Positions 1 through 8,445 are shown, numbered from the stretch's first letter. The stretch: DNA of 14,701 nucleotides from an uncultured Lachnospiraceae bacterium (GCA_910588755.1 CAJUQZ010000029.1:18766-33466), one strand, 5' to 3'. Program-made: numbers and translations. The notes: generated by a model from the letters alone, not told the origin.

Positions 1-1173
1 TAGCCCCAAGAGGAGCTTGACCATAGTGGTTTTGCCGGAGCCGTTTTCCCCCACGATCGTGATTTTCTCTCCTTCCCGGATTTTCAGTGAGATATGCCGG
101 AGCACATTTTGGTTCTTCTGATTGGGGTAGGCAAACGACACATCGTCAATCGCTATTTCCATCTGTCCCATTTCAGGCAGCGCTGCATTTCCACGGGGGT
201 GTCTCTCCTGACCATAGTCAAGAAGCCGGATCAGGGAACCGATCATTTTCCTGTTATTTTTCAGTGTGGGAATCGTGTTGACGATCCGGGACATCGATTC
301 GCTAAGGGCTGTGACAGAGGCAAAGACCAGTGTGAAATCGCCCACTGTGTACACACCCTGTATGATCTGGTATATGACATAGATATTCACGAAGGCTTTC
401 AGGCAGCTGCCAGCCAGATTGGAGGGAAACAGGATTTTCAGCAGGTCGGAAACCCTCTTTTTCTTTAAGGCTTTCAGCTGGTCTTTGACGTCTGTAAATC
501 GGCGGATAAAGAAGTCATAGGCGCGGTACAATTTTAGTTCCTTTACATACTGGTATCCCCCGAAAATACCATTGATGTATTCCGCCTTTCTGTTAACGGG
601 TGTGTCGAGCAGATATCCTTGATAAAACAGCTTGTTCATCAATTTGAGCGTAAGCCACGACTGAACGCAGTACATCACCGCCACAATGATAAATATGAAA
701 TCCAGCGTAAAAAACAGGCCGATGATCGTCGCGATCTTCAACAGTGCGGACAAAAAGGAACTGACAAGGTTGGCGGTATCCTGCAGCTGTCCCGCGCCGT
801 CCTCGACCGACCGCGCATACTCGTCATAAAACTCCGCCCCCTCATAGCGCTCGATGTCAATATGCTTACAGCTGTGATAGATCAGGCCGCTGATGTAAGA
901 TCTGATCCGAATTTGCTGCAGACCGTTATAGATGTTTACAACCCAGTAATCATAGGATTCACAGATCATTTTCAGCGCGTAATAGCACACCAGCCCGACA
1001 ATGACTTTTTCCAGCCTGGGCTGTCCATAGATAAAAAGATCCACGATCACTTTATAGAAAATGAGTGAAGCCGCAAACGAGAGGTACTGCAATAGGACAT
1101 TCAGGAGATTTAGTCCAATATATGCCGGAGAGGCTTTTCTGATATTTTTAAAAATAAATCTATATGCTTTCAT
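1..1173 (-). CDS. ABC exporter half-transporter, permease plus ATPase (3' end outside window)
   Basis: The first 391 codons of an ABC exporter half-transporter are present; the gene runs out of the window at position 1. The start is ATG at 1173-1171, with AAAGG about 13 bases upstream inside the end of the preceding gene. Only 3 bases separate it from that gene's stop, so the two are surely co-transcribed and probably translationally coupled. Residues 1 to about 300 form an ABC-type transmembrane domain with several hydrophobic segments. The nucleotide-binding domain then begins with an A-loop aromatic (VSFAYPN) and a Walker A motif, GENGSGKTT, a few residues before the window edge. The Q-loop, signature and Walker B motifs would lie outside. 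Adjacent half-transporters of this kind usually form heterodimers that export peptides, lipids or drugs. The substrate cannot be read from the sequence. Recognition as an ABC exporter is secure; the heterodimer is inferred. Confidence 0.93.
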   Translation of the reverse strand, partial: MKAYRFIFKNIRKASPAYIGLNLLNVLLQYLSFAASLIFYKVIVDLFIYGQPRLEKVIVGLVCYYALKMICESYDYWVVNIYNGLQQIRIRSYISGLIYHSCKHIDIERYEGAEFYDEYARSVEDGAGQLQDTANLVSSFLSALLKIATIIGLFFTLDFIFIIVAVMYCVQSWLTLKLMNKLFYQGYLLDTPVNRKAEYINGIFGGYQYVKELKLYRAYDFFIRRFTDVKDQLKALKKKRVSDLLKILFPSNLAGSCLKAFVNIYVIYQIIQGVYTVGDFTLVFASVTALSESMSRIVNTIPTLKNNRKMIGSLIRLLDYGQERHPRGNAALPEMGQMEIAIDDVSFAYPNQKNQNVLRHISLKIREGEKITIVGENGSGKTTMVKLLLGL

Positions 1174-1176
1174 AGC

Positions 1177-3007
1177 CTATTCGTAGCCTTTCATCTGGAT
1201 TGTATACATCTGGCAATATTGCCCCTGCAGCTGCATCAGGGCCTCGTGTTTTCCCCGTTCGCGCACGGTGCCATCTTCAATATAATAGATGCAGTCCGCA
1301 TCGACAGCCGCCGCCATGCGGTGGGTGATATAGATCACGGTCTTGTCCGCGCCAAGCCGCATCATTTTATGAAATAATTCATACTCCGCAAGCGGGTCAA
1401 GGGAGCTGGCCGGCTCGTCAAAGACGAGTATCTCGCCCTGATGCGCATAGGCGCGGGCGATGATGAGCTTCTGGTACTCGCCGCCCGAAAGATAGATGCC
1501 CTCATCGTCAAATTCCTTTGTGAGTATCGTGTGAATTCCGTTTTCCAGGGCATTTACTTTTTTCCATAATCCCGAGAAAACAAGCGCTTCCATGACAAGC
1601 TTTTCGTCCGAAGCGGATAAAAGCTCCCGCATCAGGACATTCTCCGCGATGGACAGGGCATATATGGGGGAATCCTGAAATACGGTGCTGAACTTGCCAG
1701 TGAGTTGTCCCGCGTCAAAGCGGGAATAGGGGACGCCGTTGTATAAGATCTGTCCCTCCTGAATGGGATAGAAGTCCATGAGCAGTTTGACCAGCGTGCT
1801 TTTTCCGGAACCGTTTCTCCCGACCAGGGCAACCTTTTCTCCTTTTTCAATACGCAGGTTCATATTTTGCAAGACAATTGCTCCGTTCCCATACCGAAAA
1901 TTAACATTTTCCGCCAGAATCTTTTCCGCGTCAGCATGTTCTGGTAAAGTTGTGTTTGTCGGAATGTTGGCAGGAACACCAGTTTTATTTTTCGCGCAGT
2001 CGTTTGCCTGTCTGATTCGTGGCGACTCGTAGTCCAGTATTTTTGTGATGTTTTCGATATACATGCTGTGCGTCTGCATCTCGGAGACGATCTGAGCCAG
2101 CCCGCTTAGATTGGTTATAAAAGCCGAAAACGAACTGATCAGATACACAAAATCCCCCGGCATATATCTGCCTGCGAGCATCTGCCAGCACAGGTATACC
2201 ACCACCAGCAGATTGACCAGATTCCCAATTAAGATCATCAAAAAAGAAGTGCGGGCGCCTTTCCGGTTGTATGCGGTTGAGATTGCGTAATCCTCTTTGG
2301 CCCCGCTTTCCCCGAAATGAATGAAAAAATCCTCTGACTGGTAGGTTTCTGGCCTCCTTGATGAACTCGCGGTTTTTGAACAGGTCTTTTATGTACCAGA
2401 CTTTGCGCATACTCGTCTGGGTGTCCCGGTCCATCTCATAATTGATGCGGTTCACCTTGCGGATATGCCAGAAATGTTTCACCACATATAACAACGCGGC
2501 GGCAATGAATACCGGGTCAAAAATAATGACCGTAATCAAAACCAGCGTCAGAAGGTTATACAGACCTGTGGCGAAGCTGTTTACAACCTGTACCGGTCGG
2601 GTGTCTATTTCGCTGAGCACACGTCCCAGGTCATCATAAAAGTCCTTTTCCTCATAGCAGGACAGCTCTACTTCCTCCAGCTTGTGATACAGCAGTCCGC
2701 GCATATATTTAGAGAGGTCGATGGAACGAATGCTGCTGTATCGGTTCATCAATAAAATATTGAGCTGGTTTCCCAGATAATCGAGCAGGACATAGAGTCC
2801 GTAAAAAAGGGCAATCCCTGCAAAAAGGATGCCCGTCGCTCCTATCTGGTATTGGGTCAGCCAGCCGATGACAAGCTTGCAGGCCCACAGGTCTCCTACG
2901 ACCACCAATGCCCGGATTGCGTTATATGCCATTATGCTGGCTGTATATGTCGGTACGGCCTTGTATACATGGGAAAGAATCCATAGATTGTTCTTGACGG
3001 TTTTCAC
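1177..3007 (-). pseudogene. ABC exporter half-transporter interrupted by a frameshift
   Basis: This is a second ABC half-transporter, upstream partner of the gene ending at position 1. The chosen start is GTG at 3007-3005, preceded by GGAG with a 7-base gap. The frame stays open upstream to 3220, but without a comparable ribosome site. The N-terminal part has membrane segments around GATGILFAGIALFYGLYVLL and LYNLLTLVLITVIIF. Near 2341-2350 (about residue 221) the coherent protein jumps to another frame, as if one extra C sits in the coding-strand run AGAAACCTACC. Removing one base gives 1830 nt, or 609 residues, a normal length for the family. The second frame carries an intact ATPase: Walker A GRNGSGKST, Q-loop FQDSP, signature LSGGE, Walker B ILVFDEPASSLDP and the switch histidine in YITHR. 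It could be a real mutation, a phase-variable state or a sequencing error. The site does not look like a programmed slippery heptamer. Confidence 0.87.
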
Positions 3008-3210
3008 ATTGCATCTCCATATTTCGGAATTAAATATCATATCATTCAACAGGATAAGTTTGCGTGGATACTGAAGAAACCTGTCAAATGTACCGTTGCT
3101 GACACAAAAGGAGGTCAACTCCAGTTCTGATAGCAATGTCGGCGCCTGTGTGTCCAGAATCGCATTGAACTGGCTAGAATAGGTCTGGGGCATCAGCCAC
3201 GTCAGCAATC

Positions 3211-4299
3211 TTAACGACAACTGGCCTTATCACCTGCCATCAGCTGCTGGATATCATATAGAATGTTCATTTGATCATTGCCAGCCTCTGCGCGGTATTT
3301 GCGCAGAATCCTGTTGGCAACCATGTCGGCGTTTTCCCTGTTCGCGTCGATCAGCAGCGCCAACAGCTGTGTGGAGCTGTATTTCGTCGTCACGTCGCCT
3401 TTTCTTAAGGAGTAAACAATCGCATGCTGCAAATGCTCGAGTTGCTGTTTTGTGACAATCGCATTTGCGTCGATGTACTCCTCCAATGTAAAAAGAATAC
3501 ACTGTACTTCGCGGTTTTCCCGGATGAGGTTTCGCTCCATAAAGCGGTAAATCTTCTCGAAGTTCGTATACTCTACCTCGTAGGAACCGACAATTTTTGG
3601 CTCTTTCAGTTTCTGTGTGATTTCCTCAAGGGAACAGTGCGGCCTGCTGTAGACAATAGCACTGTTTTCTGTTTTGCTTAGGCTGGCGTAAAAACGGTAG
3701 CCGTTTTTTCCCTCATTTTTCACACTGTATAATGCCTTGTCTGCATTGGCGTACAAGGCTTCGTAGGTTACACCCTCCTGCGGAGCGGAGGCAATTCCAA
3801 TGGATACAGTCACCCGGATCAGCCTGCCTGGTGTGACAAGGCTGCGCTCGATCTGCTGGATGAAACGCCTGGCCTTTGCGATAATCTCGTATTTGTCAAA
3901 ATGTCCTGGGGAAAATGTGACAAACTCATCGCCGCCAAGTCTTGCGATAATATCTTCTGGATCCACGGCGTTCTTGAGTGCCTTTGCAAATTTGACGAGC
4001 ACGCGGTCACCCTCCATATGGCCATAGGTGTCATTGACGCTCTTAAAATTGTCCAGGTCCATGATGAAAAAGACGCCCTCACAGTGCGCGCACAGACTGG
4101 CATTTACCAGTTCGGGTATGCCCTGCCAGTTACGAAGCCCTGTGAGTGGATCGCGCCTGGAAAGGGCGATCATTTCCTGCTGCTTCTCGACAGTCTTTGC
4201 CATTTCCTGTAGCTGCTGTTCCAGCGTCTGTTTCATTTTTTCTAGTTCGATTAGTCTCTGGCTGTCGTCTGTATCTTCTGACTGAAATTCTGTATGCAT
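3211..4299 (-). CDS. Diguanylate cyclase (GGDEF) with degenerate C-terminal domain
   Basis: This is a soluble 362-residue protein predicted to make cyclic di-GMP from two GTP. I chose the ATG at 4299 because GAGGG lies 6 bases upstream; the frame is open to a GTG at 4404, but nothing supports that start. Residues about 10-45 form a charged coiled coil that may serve dimerisation. The GGDEF domain spans about 48-205, with DPLTGLRN at 50-57, the metal-binding MDLDNFKSVND and an intact GGDEF at 122-126. The usual RxxD inhibitory site upstream of GGDEF reads DPED (113-116), so product inhibition is probably lost. Residues about 225-340 look like a second, degenerate GGDEF-like fold (RKGDVTTKYSSTQLLALL), without catalytic residues. 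No membrane segment or recognised sensor domain is present. A possible -10 (TATACT, minus strand 4455-4450) lies upstream, but its -35 is poor. The activity call is strong; the role of the C-terminal half is inferred. Confidence 0.93.
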   Translation of the reverse strand: MHTEFQSEDTDDSQRLIELEKMKQTLEQQLQEMAKTVEKQQEMIALSRRDPLTGLRNWQGIPELVNASLCAHCEGVFFIMDLDNFKSVNDTYGHMEGDRVLVKFAKALKNAVDPEDIIARLGGDEFVTFSPGHFDKYEIIAKARRFIQQIERSLVTPGRLIRVTVSIGIASAPQEGVTYEALYANADKALYSVKNEGKNGYRFYASLSKTENSAIVYSRPHCSLEEITQKLKEPKIVGSYEVEYTNFEKIYRFMERNLIRENREVQCILFTLEEYIDANAIVTKQQLEHLQHAIVYSLRKGDVTTKYSSTQLLALLIDANRENADMVANRILRKYRAEAGNDQMNILYDIQQLMAGDKASCR

Positions 4300-4555
4300 A
4301 GTTATCCCTCTGGTTTTGTATGGCGCTTTTCTCGCGGCAATGATTCTCTTTATTGTAACGATAGCGCTCTTCTTGTGGTGATGGCTCTCTTCCCGCACAG
4401 ACACATTGATACTGGATTTTGAATTGGTGTTTTAGCCATATATAGTAACAGTATAACATAAATATCGCTAAAATTCTATAAAAATAAAGTAGATTATTCC
4501 TCACCCGACTTTGCATGCTGCTGTTTACTCCGTTCCGGTAACTTTTACACAATAC

Positions 4556-5500
4556 TTAGAAAAATCCTTCCAAAGTCATCTGCGTCTCCTTTAATGATTT
4601 CACTTTTCGTACTGTAATTTTGTCCTTTTCTGTGAGTTTTCCACATAAAAGAGGGCTGTCTGCGTCGTACAATCCACAGTTTTGCGAAATGAGTTTCGGA
4701 GAATGGTTTGCGTAGCAGTACAGGCAGCCGTTTTGGCAGGTGTCGTAGGCGCCGATCTCTATACTTTCGATGCAGCCGCATTCTTTTCGCTGATTTTTGT
4801 CCTTGCCAGCATGGATTTTGCAGCCAGTTATTTTTTCGATCAGGTCTTTGTCAATGCAGCAGCTATGCCCTATGTTATAATAGGACAAATCGATGGATTC
4901 TGCGCAGGTCTTAACGGATATGCCGTGGCTATGTGCGATGGTGGCAAGCTCCTTTGCAAAAGCATTCAGGTCATTTCCAGCAAGGGAATAGGAATGCAGG
5001 TTCTGCATGTTTTTCTGGTTCTTAACATAATAGTCCACAAAGCTGATGACGCAGCTTGTAGTGTGTCCGCACAGCGCTTTTGCAATCTGTCCAAAAGCTT
5101 GTATATGGTAATCGGGCGTGTAATGATCGGTAAAGATGATCGGGTCGTACCGCCAGATGACGCGGTCTGCGCCAAGTTCGTGCGACAGCTGTTGAAATAT
5201 GGGGAGGATTACTGTTTTCTTGTGTGGGATATGGCGTTCGATATCGCGGCCATAGCCGGTGAGCGTGAATTGAAAATAATACGGATAGGCGTCTAGCTCA
5301 TGCAGTCTGGGAAGCATGGGTGCCGGATTTTTCGTCCAGAAGACGATGCAGTCCACAATTTCCGGGGACAGAATGACCTTGCTGACCTGGTGCGCATTCA
5401 TGGGATTGCGGACATATAAGAAGCCCTCCTGGATTCGGTTGAATAACCAATCGGAATAATAGTTTGGAATATCTGTTCTGCGACTGGCGCTCAGTATCAT
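4556..5500 (-). CDS. DUF1848 family protein with CX3CX2C motif
   Basis: The 314-residue protein matches the DUF1848 pattern from end to end: it opens with MILSASRRTDIP, followed by VRNPMN and HQVS, FWTKNP, YYFQFTLTGYG and VIWRYDPI. The C-terminal part is cysteine rich, with CC at 214-215, KDKNQR, CGC at 241-243 and C255-x3-C259-x2-C262. That last spacing equals the iron-sulfur motif of radical SAM enzymes, although it sits near the C-terminus rather than the N-terminus. A 4Fe-4S cluster is therefore plausible. The reaction is unknown to me. AAAGGA lies 9 bases before the ATG. The gene follows the GNAT gene by 51 bases on the same strand and may share its transcript. It is full length with no sign of damage. 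Confidence 0.9.
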   Translation of the reverse strand: MILSASRRTDIPNYYSDWLFNRIQEGFLYVRNPMNAHQVSKVILSPEIVDCIVFWTKNPAPMLPRLHELDAYPYYFQFTLTGYGRDIERHIPHKKTVILPIFQQLSHELGADRVIWRYDPIIFTDHYTPDYHIQAFGQIAKALCGHTTSCVISFVDYYVKNQKNMQNLHSYSLAGNDLNAFAKELATIAHSHGISVKTCAESIDLSYYNIGHSCCIDKDLIEKITGCKIHAGKDKNQRKECGCIESIEIGAYDTCQNGCLYCYANHSPKLISQNCGLYDADSPLLCGKLTEKDKITVRKVKSLKETQMTLEGFF

Positions 5501-5551
5501 GGTTTGGTTTCCTTTCAGAGTATCCTTTTAGAAAGAAGTGATTTTTGTCTG

Positions 5552-5995
5552 TCATAATTTCATTTGCAGATAGACCATATCAGTCAATTGCTTGCCACAC
5601 TCGTAGATTGGGTGGTCATAGTTGTCAACAAAGAAGTTTTTTATGATGTGCGACTTCTTGAAACCGCATTTTTCATAAAAGGGAACAGTCAGTGGGCTGT
5701 CGCCTGTGCCGACCTGCAGAATCTGAAAAGCCTCTTTGTACTGCTGTATGATAAAAGAGATGAGCTGTCTGCCATATCCCTGCCTCTGGTATGCAGGGGC
5801 GGTCGCAATATTCTTGATTTCTAGGATTTGGTCGCCCTCGTCGGTGACGACACAGACAGCTTTGATGCCATTGTCGTCCAAAGCGTACATTGTGCCGCGG
5901 TCGATATAGCGGTCGATCATACTCTCCTGTTCGTCCGCGAGCAGGAGCAGGTCGAGATACTGTTTTTTGTTCTCTATTATTTTGAAGATGTTCAT
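5552..5995 (-). CDS. GNAT family N-acetyltransferase
   Basis: This is a 147-residue single-domain acetyltransferase predicted to move an acetyl group from acetyl-CoA to an amine. The acetyl-CoA pyrophosphate-binding motif A is QRQGYGR at residues 70-76, following the beta strand ILEIKNIATAP. A motif-B-like stretch, PFYEKCGF at about 105-112, is typical of the fold. The ATG at 5995 has AAGGA with a 7-base gap. The gene lies upstream of the DUF1848 gene with a short gap, so the two may form a small operon. The substrate (small molecule, peptide or protein) cannot be told from the sequence. Confidence 0.92.
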   Translation of the reverse strand: MNIFKIIENKKQYLDLLLLADEQESMIDRYIDRGTMYALDDNGIKAVCVVTDEGDQILEIKNIATAPAYQRQGYGRQLISFIIQQYKEAFQILQVGTGDSPLTVPFYEKCGFKKSHIIKNFFVDNYDHPIYECGKQLTDMVYLQMKL

Positions 5996-6015
5996 GCGAT
6001 TGTCCTTCTAATGCT

Positions 6016-6169
6016 CCATCCATTTAGTTGCATGACGACGCCATAGTGTCGTATTCATCACTTGGCGTGATAGTTGCGCCAAATTCAGATTACATAAGGT
6101 ATTGCCCTTTATGCCTTTGCCTCCAATAGGTCCTTGCGCATCATCATCTATGACTGCGAATCACAAGAA
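6016..6169. other. Intergenic DNA with two inverted repeats and a possible gene relic
   Basis: No intact gene is visible between the acyltransferase and GNAT genes. Two small inverted repeats occur: ACGAC/GTCGT (6035-6039 and 6048-6052, 8-base loop) and TTGGCG/CGCCAA (6062-6067 and 6077-6082, 9-base loop). On the minus strand one frame is open for about 50 codons, reads coherently (DDDAQGPIGGKGIKG) and ends with a TAG shortly before the GNAT start. It has no obvious start or ribosome site and could be a decayed gene end or chance. The promoter of the GNAT/DUF1848 pair should lie here, but I see no convincing -35/-10 pair. Confidence 0.35.
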
Positions 6170-7342
6170 CTATTGGTAATATTTATACAAAATATTTTTG
6201 CAGCGTATATAAATTTTGCCTGCCCTCTGTAATATCTTCTGCTCAATGCTGATTAAATATTTATCAAGAAACCCTATCCATATTTTCTCAACGGTGTTGC
6301 CCCTTATGATATCTATGAAAGAGCATACAATTAGTACAATTGCCACAGAGCCTGCGGAATAGATTAAGAGCATGACAAATCTGGTTTCCTTATAGATTGG
6401 AAAGAGCGCAGGTAATACATAGCGGCTTACGATTCTGTTAGAATGCAGCAGGTATATACCAAAAGTACTTTTTGCAATTGCATTTACGTATTTATTGTTT
6501 TTCTTTTGTGGAAGCTTTAGAAAGCCTAAAAACAGTTCAATACAGATAATTACTACAAACGGACTGTTGAGCGGCCTCCAAAAATAGCACATTGATACTA
6601 TGGCAGGACTATTAAGGAAACCTCCGGCAAGATCGATAACCACGACTGTGGCAAACAACATAAGGTATGTGAATACCGCGACAGTTATATGCTTTTGGGC
6701 CTTGTCCCCCTCTCCCGCAGAACCATATTTTTTAATGTAACCTGCAATAAAATACATAATAAACACTGGAATGAGCCTTCCATCCGACATTCCTTCCAAA
6801 AAAACATGCGGGAGTCCCCCGTCAATAATAACAAAAATCGTAATGATTGTTAGCAGAAAACAGCAGTACATACGTTTATCCATTACTGAAATCAGCTTAT
6901 TGAAGAACGGTTGTAAAACCATAAGAATAATATAGGCTGTCACAAACCAGTAATGTGATAGAAGGATTGGAAAAAGAGCCCAAATACCCTCTCTTAAAAG
7001 ACTCGAAAAGCTTCCGCTTTGGTTCAGAATATTTACCACAAGAAAAACGCAATATATACTTATGGTATAAAACCATACCTCTCCTGAAATTCTCAAGATT
7101 TTGTTCAGTTCAATTTTTCGGTCAACCATGAAATATCCTGAAATCAACAGAAAACAGCCTACTCCGACCTGTCCTCCCAAATGTAGCCAGTCCATAATGA
7201 ATTTATTTGGACATACAACATTTTCGTATAATCCGGGAAGCCCCATCCAGTCATCACTATGGCTCATAACAATGAATATCATGCTGATTATTCTCAATAT
7301 TTCTAAATTGGTATTTCTAGTTGCAGACCTGATAGAATTCAT
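6170..7342 (-). CDS. Acyltransferase 3 family integral membrane protein
   Basis: The 390-residue protein has about ten hydrophobic segments and the hallmarks of the acyltransferase-3 (OafA/YrhL-like) family. TM1 carries the conserved arginine and histidine (NLEILRIISMIFIVMSH, R17 and H28). FLLISGYF lies in the second segment, and the late segment reads KSTFGIYLLHSN. Such proteins usually move acetyl or other acyl groups across the membrane onto surface polysaccharides, peptidoglycan or exported small molecules. The ATG at 7342 follows AAAAGGAGC with a gap of about 10 bases, and a plausible promoter lies at 7433-7405. The gene stands alone, without glycosyltransferase neighbours, and is visibly more AT-rich than the flanking genes. 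That suggests separate acquisition, but does not prove it. The acceptor is unknown. Confidence 0.93.
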   Translation of the reverse strand: MNSIRSATRNTNLEILRIISMIFIVMSHSDDWMGLPGLYENVVCPNKFIMDWLHLGGQVGVGCFLLISGYFMVDRKIELNKILRISGEVWFYTISIYCVFLVVNILNQSGSFSSLLREGIWALFPILLSHYWFVTAYIILMVLQPFFNKLISVMDKRMYCCFLLTIITIFVIIDGGLPHVFLEGMSDGRLIPVFIMYFIAGYIKKYGSAGEGDKAQKHITVAVFTYLMLFATVVVIDLAGGFLNSPAIVSMCYFWRPLNSPFVVIICIELFLGFLKLPQKKNNKYVNAIAKSTFGIYLLHSNRIVSRYVLPALFPIYKETRFVMLLIYSAGSVAIVLIVCSFIDIIRGNTVEKIWIGFLDKYLISIEQKILQRAGKIYIRCKNILYKYYQ

Positions 7343-7404
7343 TCTAATATTGCTCCTTTTAAAGAGTACATTGCATATTTATCCATATTATTCATATCAT
7401 TTTT

Positions 7405-7433
7405 AGACTATCATATAAGCACCATTATTGCAA
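7405..7433 (-). promoter_or_regulatory. Candidate promoter of the acyltransferase gene
   Basis: On the minus strand, TTGCAA (7433-7428) and TAGTCT (7410-7405) are separated by 17 bases, giving a leader of about 55-60 nt. The -10 is weak, and TATGAT nearby is an alternative. Confidence 0.4.
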
Positions 7434-7441
7434 TCATTTAA

Positions 7442-7455
7442 CGAAAATGTTTTCG
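7442..7455. repeat. 14-bp inverted repeat CGAAAA-TG-TTTTCG
   Basis: Perfect 6-base arms around a 2-base centre, 8 bases upstream of the candidate acyltransferase -35. It resembles a LacI-type or cre-like operator in shape, but lacks the central CG. Its use as an operator is inferred. Confidence 0.4.
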
Positions 7456-7583
7456 CCCCATATTCTTGTGTGTCTTCGGAACATCAGCTATACATATGGC
7501 TTAATTTACCGCTTACTTAGGGCATGTTTGAAAAAACCAGGTTACATAAAACACGGACTTTATGAAGTCACTTTAAGATCTGA

Positions 7584-7612
7584 TTGAGATAACGCTCATT
7601 TTGGTATATAAT
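7584..7612 (+). promoter_or_regulatory. Sigma-A type promoter for the 265-residue protein
   Basis: TTGAGA (7584-7589), a 17-base spacer and a perfect TATAAT (7607-7612), about 35 bases upstream of the start codon. The leader is short and ends in the strong ribosome site GGAGGAGG (7633-7640). Confidence 0.75.
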
Positions 7613-7647
7613 ATCAAAAGACAATAGAATCTGGAGGAGGTTTTGAT

Positions 7648-8445
7648 ATGAGTTACGATTTGGCCGTGTTTGAGAAGCAAAAGGCGCCTGCGCAGGCAAA
7701 GGATTTTCTGGCGTGGTATGAAGAACAGACTAAGTGGGGTGGGGATTACGATTACAATGATATCGCGCACGCGTCCCCAAATTTACAGAAGTTTTTTCAG
7801 CAGGTCAGGACGGTTTTTCCGCCCATGAACGGCCCGTTTTCGCCCAGCGATGAGGAGCTGGCTGCAAAACCGGCTCTGGAAGATAGACTTTGCGATTACT
7901 GTATTGGGGAGGATCTCATCTATCTTTCCCTGGCATATTCTGTGGCAGACAGCGCTTATCATTTTGTAAAGCGCGCTGCGTATTTTGCGGGTGTTGGCTT
8001 TTTTGCCGCGTCAGACGATGCGGAGGCTCCTGTTTATTTTGAGAGCCGCTGTCCGATGCTGCTTGAGGGTGCGTGGTTTCCGCCTGTCAGGGTGTCAGAT
8101 TTTGCAAGTGTCCTTGAGAAGTTGGGCGAAATGACAGACACAAAACACAGCTATTGCTATCTTACAGACCAGGTGGGCAATTATATCCAGGTTGGGGGCT
8201 TGGGTGATGCCTTCACGGTGGAACAGCGCGTTTATACGGACTGCACATCATACACACACCTAAAGGCAGGGTATGTATCTGCGAAAAAGAAAGATGTGGA
8301 CGCCTACGTGGAGATTGCAGGGCGCAGGGTTCGTGTGAAACAGAATGAGGTTTTACCGGGAAGGACGGTGCAGCAGTTGTTTCTGGACTTTTTTGAGGGA
8401 ACTAAGACGGCGGATATGGTAGAGTGGACAGATATGGAGTTGTAG
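7648..8445 (+). CDS. Uncharacterised protein, possibly immunity-like
   Basis: I do not recognise a named family with certainty. The 265-residue protein is soluble, with no signal peptide or membrane segment. It starts MSYDLAVF and contains FLAWYEEQTKW, FPPMNGPFSP, YCIGEDLIYLSLAYSVADSAY and a GVGFFAAS strand. This arrangement resembles small cytosolic proteins found beside polymorphic toxins in other bacteria, so an immunity-type role is possible. No toxin gene is visible in this window. The C-terminal part (about 155-265) looks like a separate beta-rich domain with YCYLTDQVGNYIQVGG. The start is firm: GGAGGAGG lies 7 bases upstream and a near-consensus promoter precedes it. Codon usage looks normal and the gene appears intact. 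Confidence 0.85.
   Translation: MSYDLAVFEKQKAPAQAKDFLAWYEEQTKWGGDYDYNDIAHASPNLQKFFQQVRTVFPPMNGPFSPSDEELAAKPALEDRLCDYCIGEDLIYLSLAYSVADSAYHFVKRAAYFAGVGFFAASDDAEAPVYFESRCPMLLEGAWFPPVRVSDFASVLEKLGEMTDTKHSYCYLTDQVGNYIQVGGLGDAFTVEQRVYTDCTSYTHLKAGYVSAKKKDVDAYVEIAGRRVRVKQNEVLPGRTVQQLFLDFFEGTKTADMVEWTDMEL

Larger units (their letters stand above)
7343..7647. other. Divergent intergenic region with two promoters
   Basis: This AT-rich gap separates the divergent acyltransferase and 265-residue-protein genes. It holds a candidate minus-strand promoter (7433-7405), a plus-strand promoter (7584-7612), a palindrome at 7442-7455, and a short inverted repeat GACTT/AAGTC (7556-7560 and 7565-7569). The stretch GGGCATGTTTGAAAA near 7520 looks like a possible mobile-element end, but I find no partner. 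No coding region is convincing. Confidence 0.6.

Noticed and set aside
619..1068. 149-residue plus-strand open frame at the left end
   Set aside because: It is antisense to the ABC transporter membrane domain and has no independent support.
2335..2355. Programmed ribosomal frameshift in the ABC gene
   Set aside because: No X-XXY-YYZ heptamer, internal Shine-Dalgarno at proper spacing or downstream stem is apparent; a mutation or sequencing error is simpler.
4682..5296. 204-residue plus-strand open frame opposite the DUF1848 gene
   Set aside because: It is antisense to a clearly conserved protein and has no ribosome site or recognisable motif.
7519..7540. GGGCATGTTTGAAAA-like sequence as an insertion-sequence end
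   Set aside because: No matching inverted end, target duplication or transposase fragment is found nearby.
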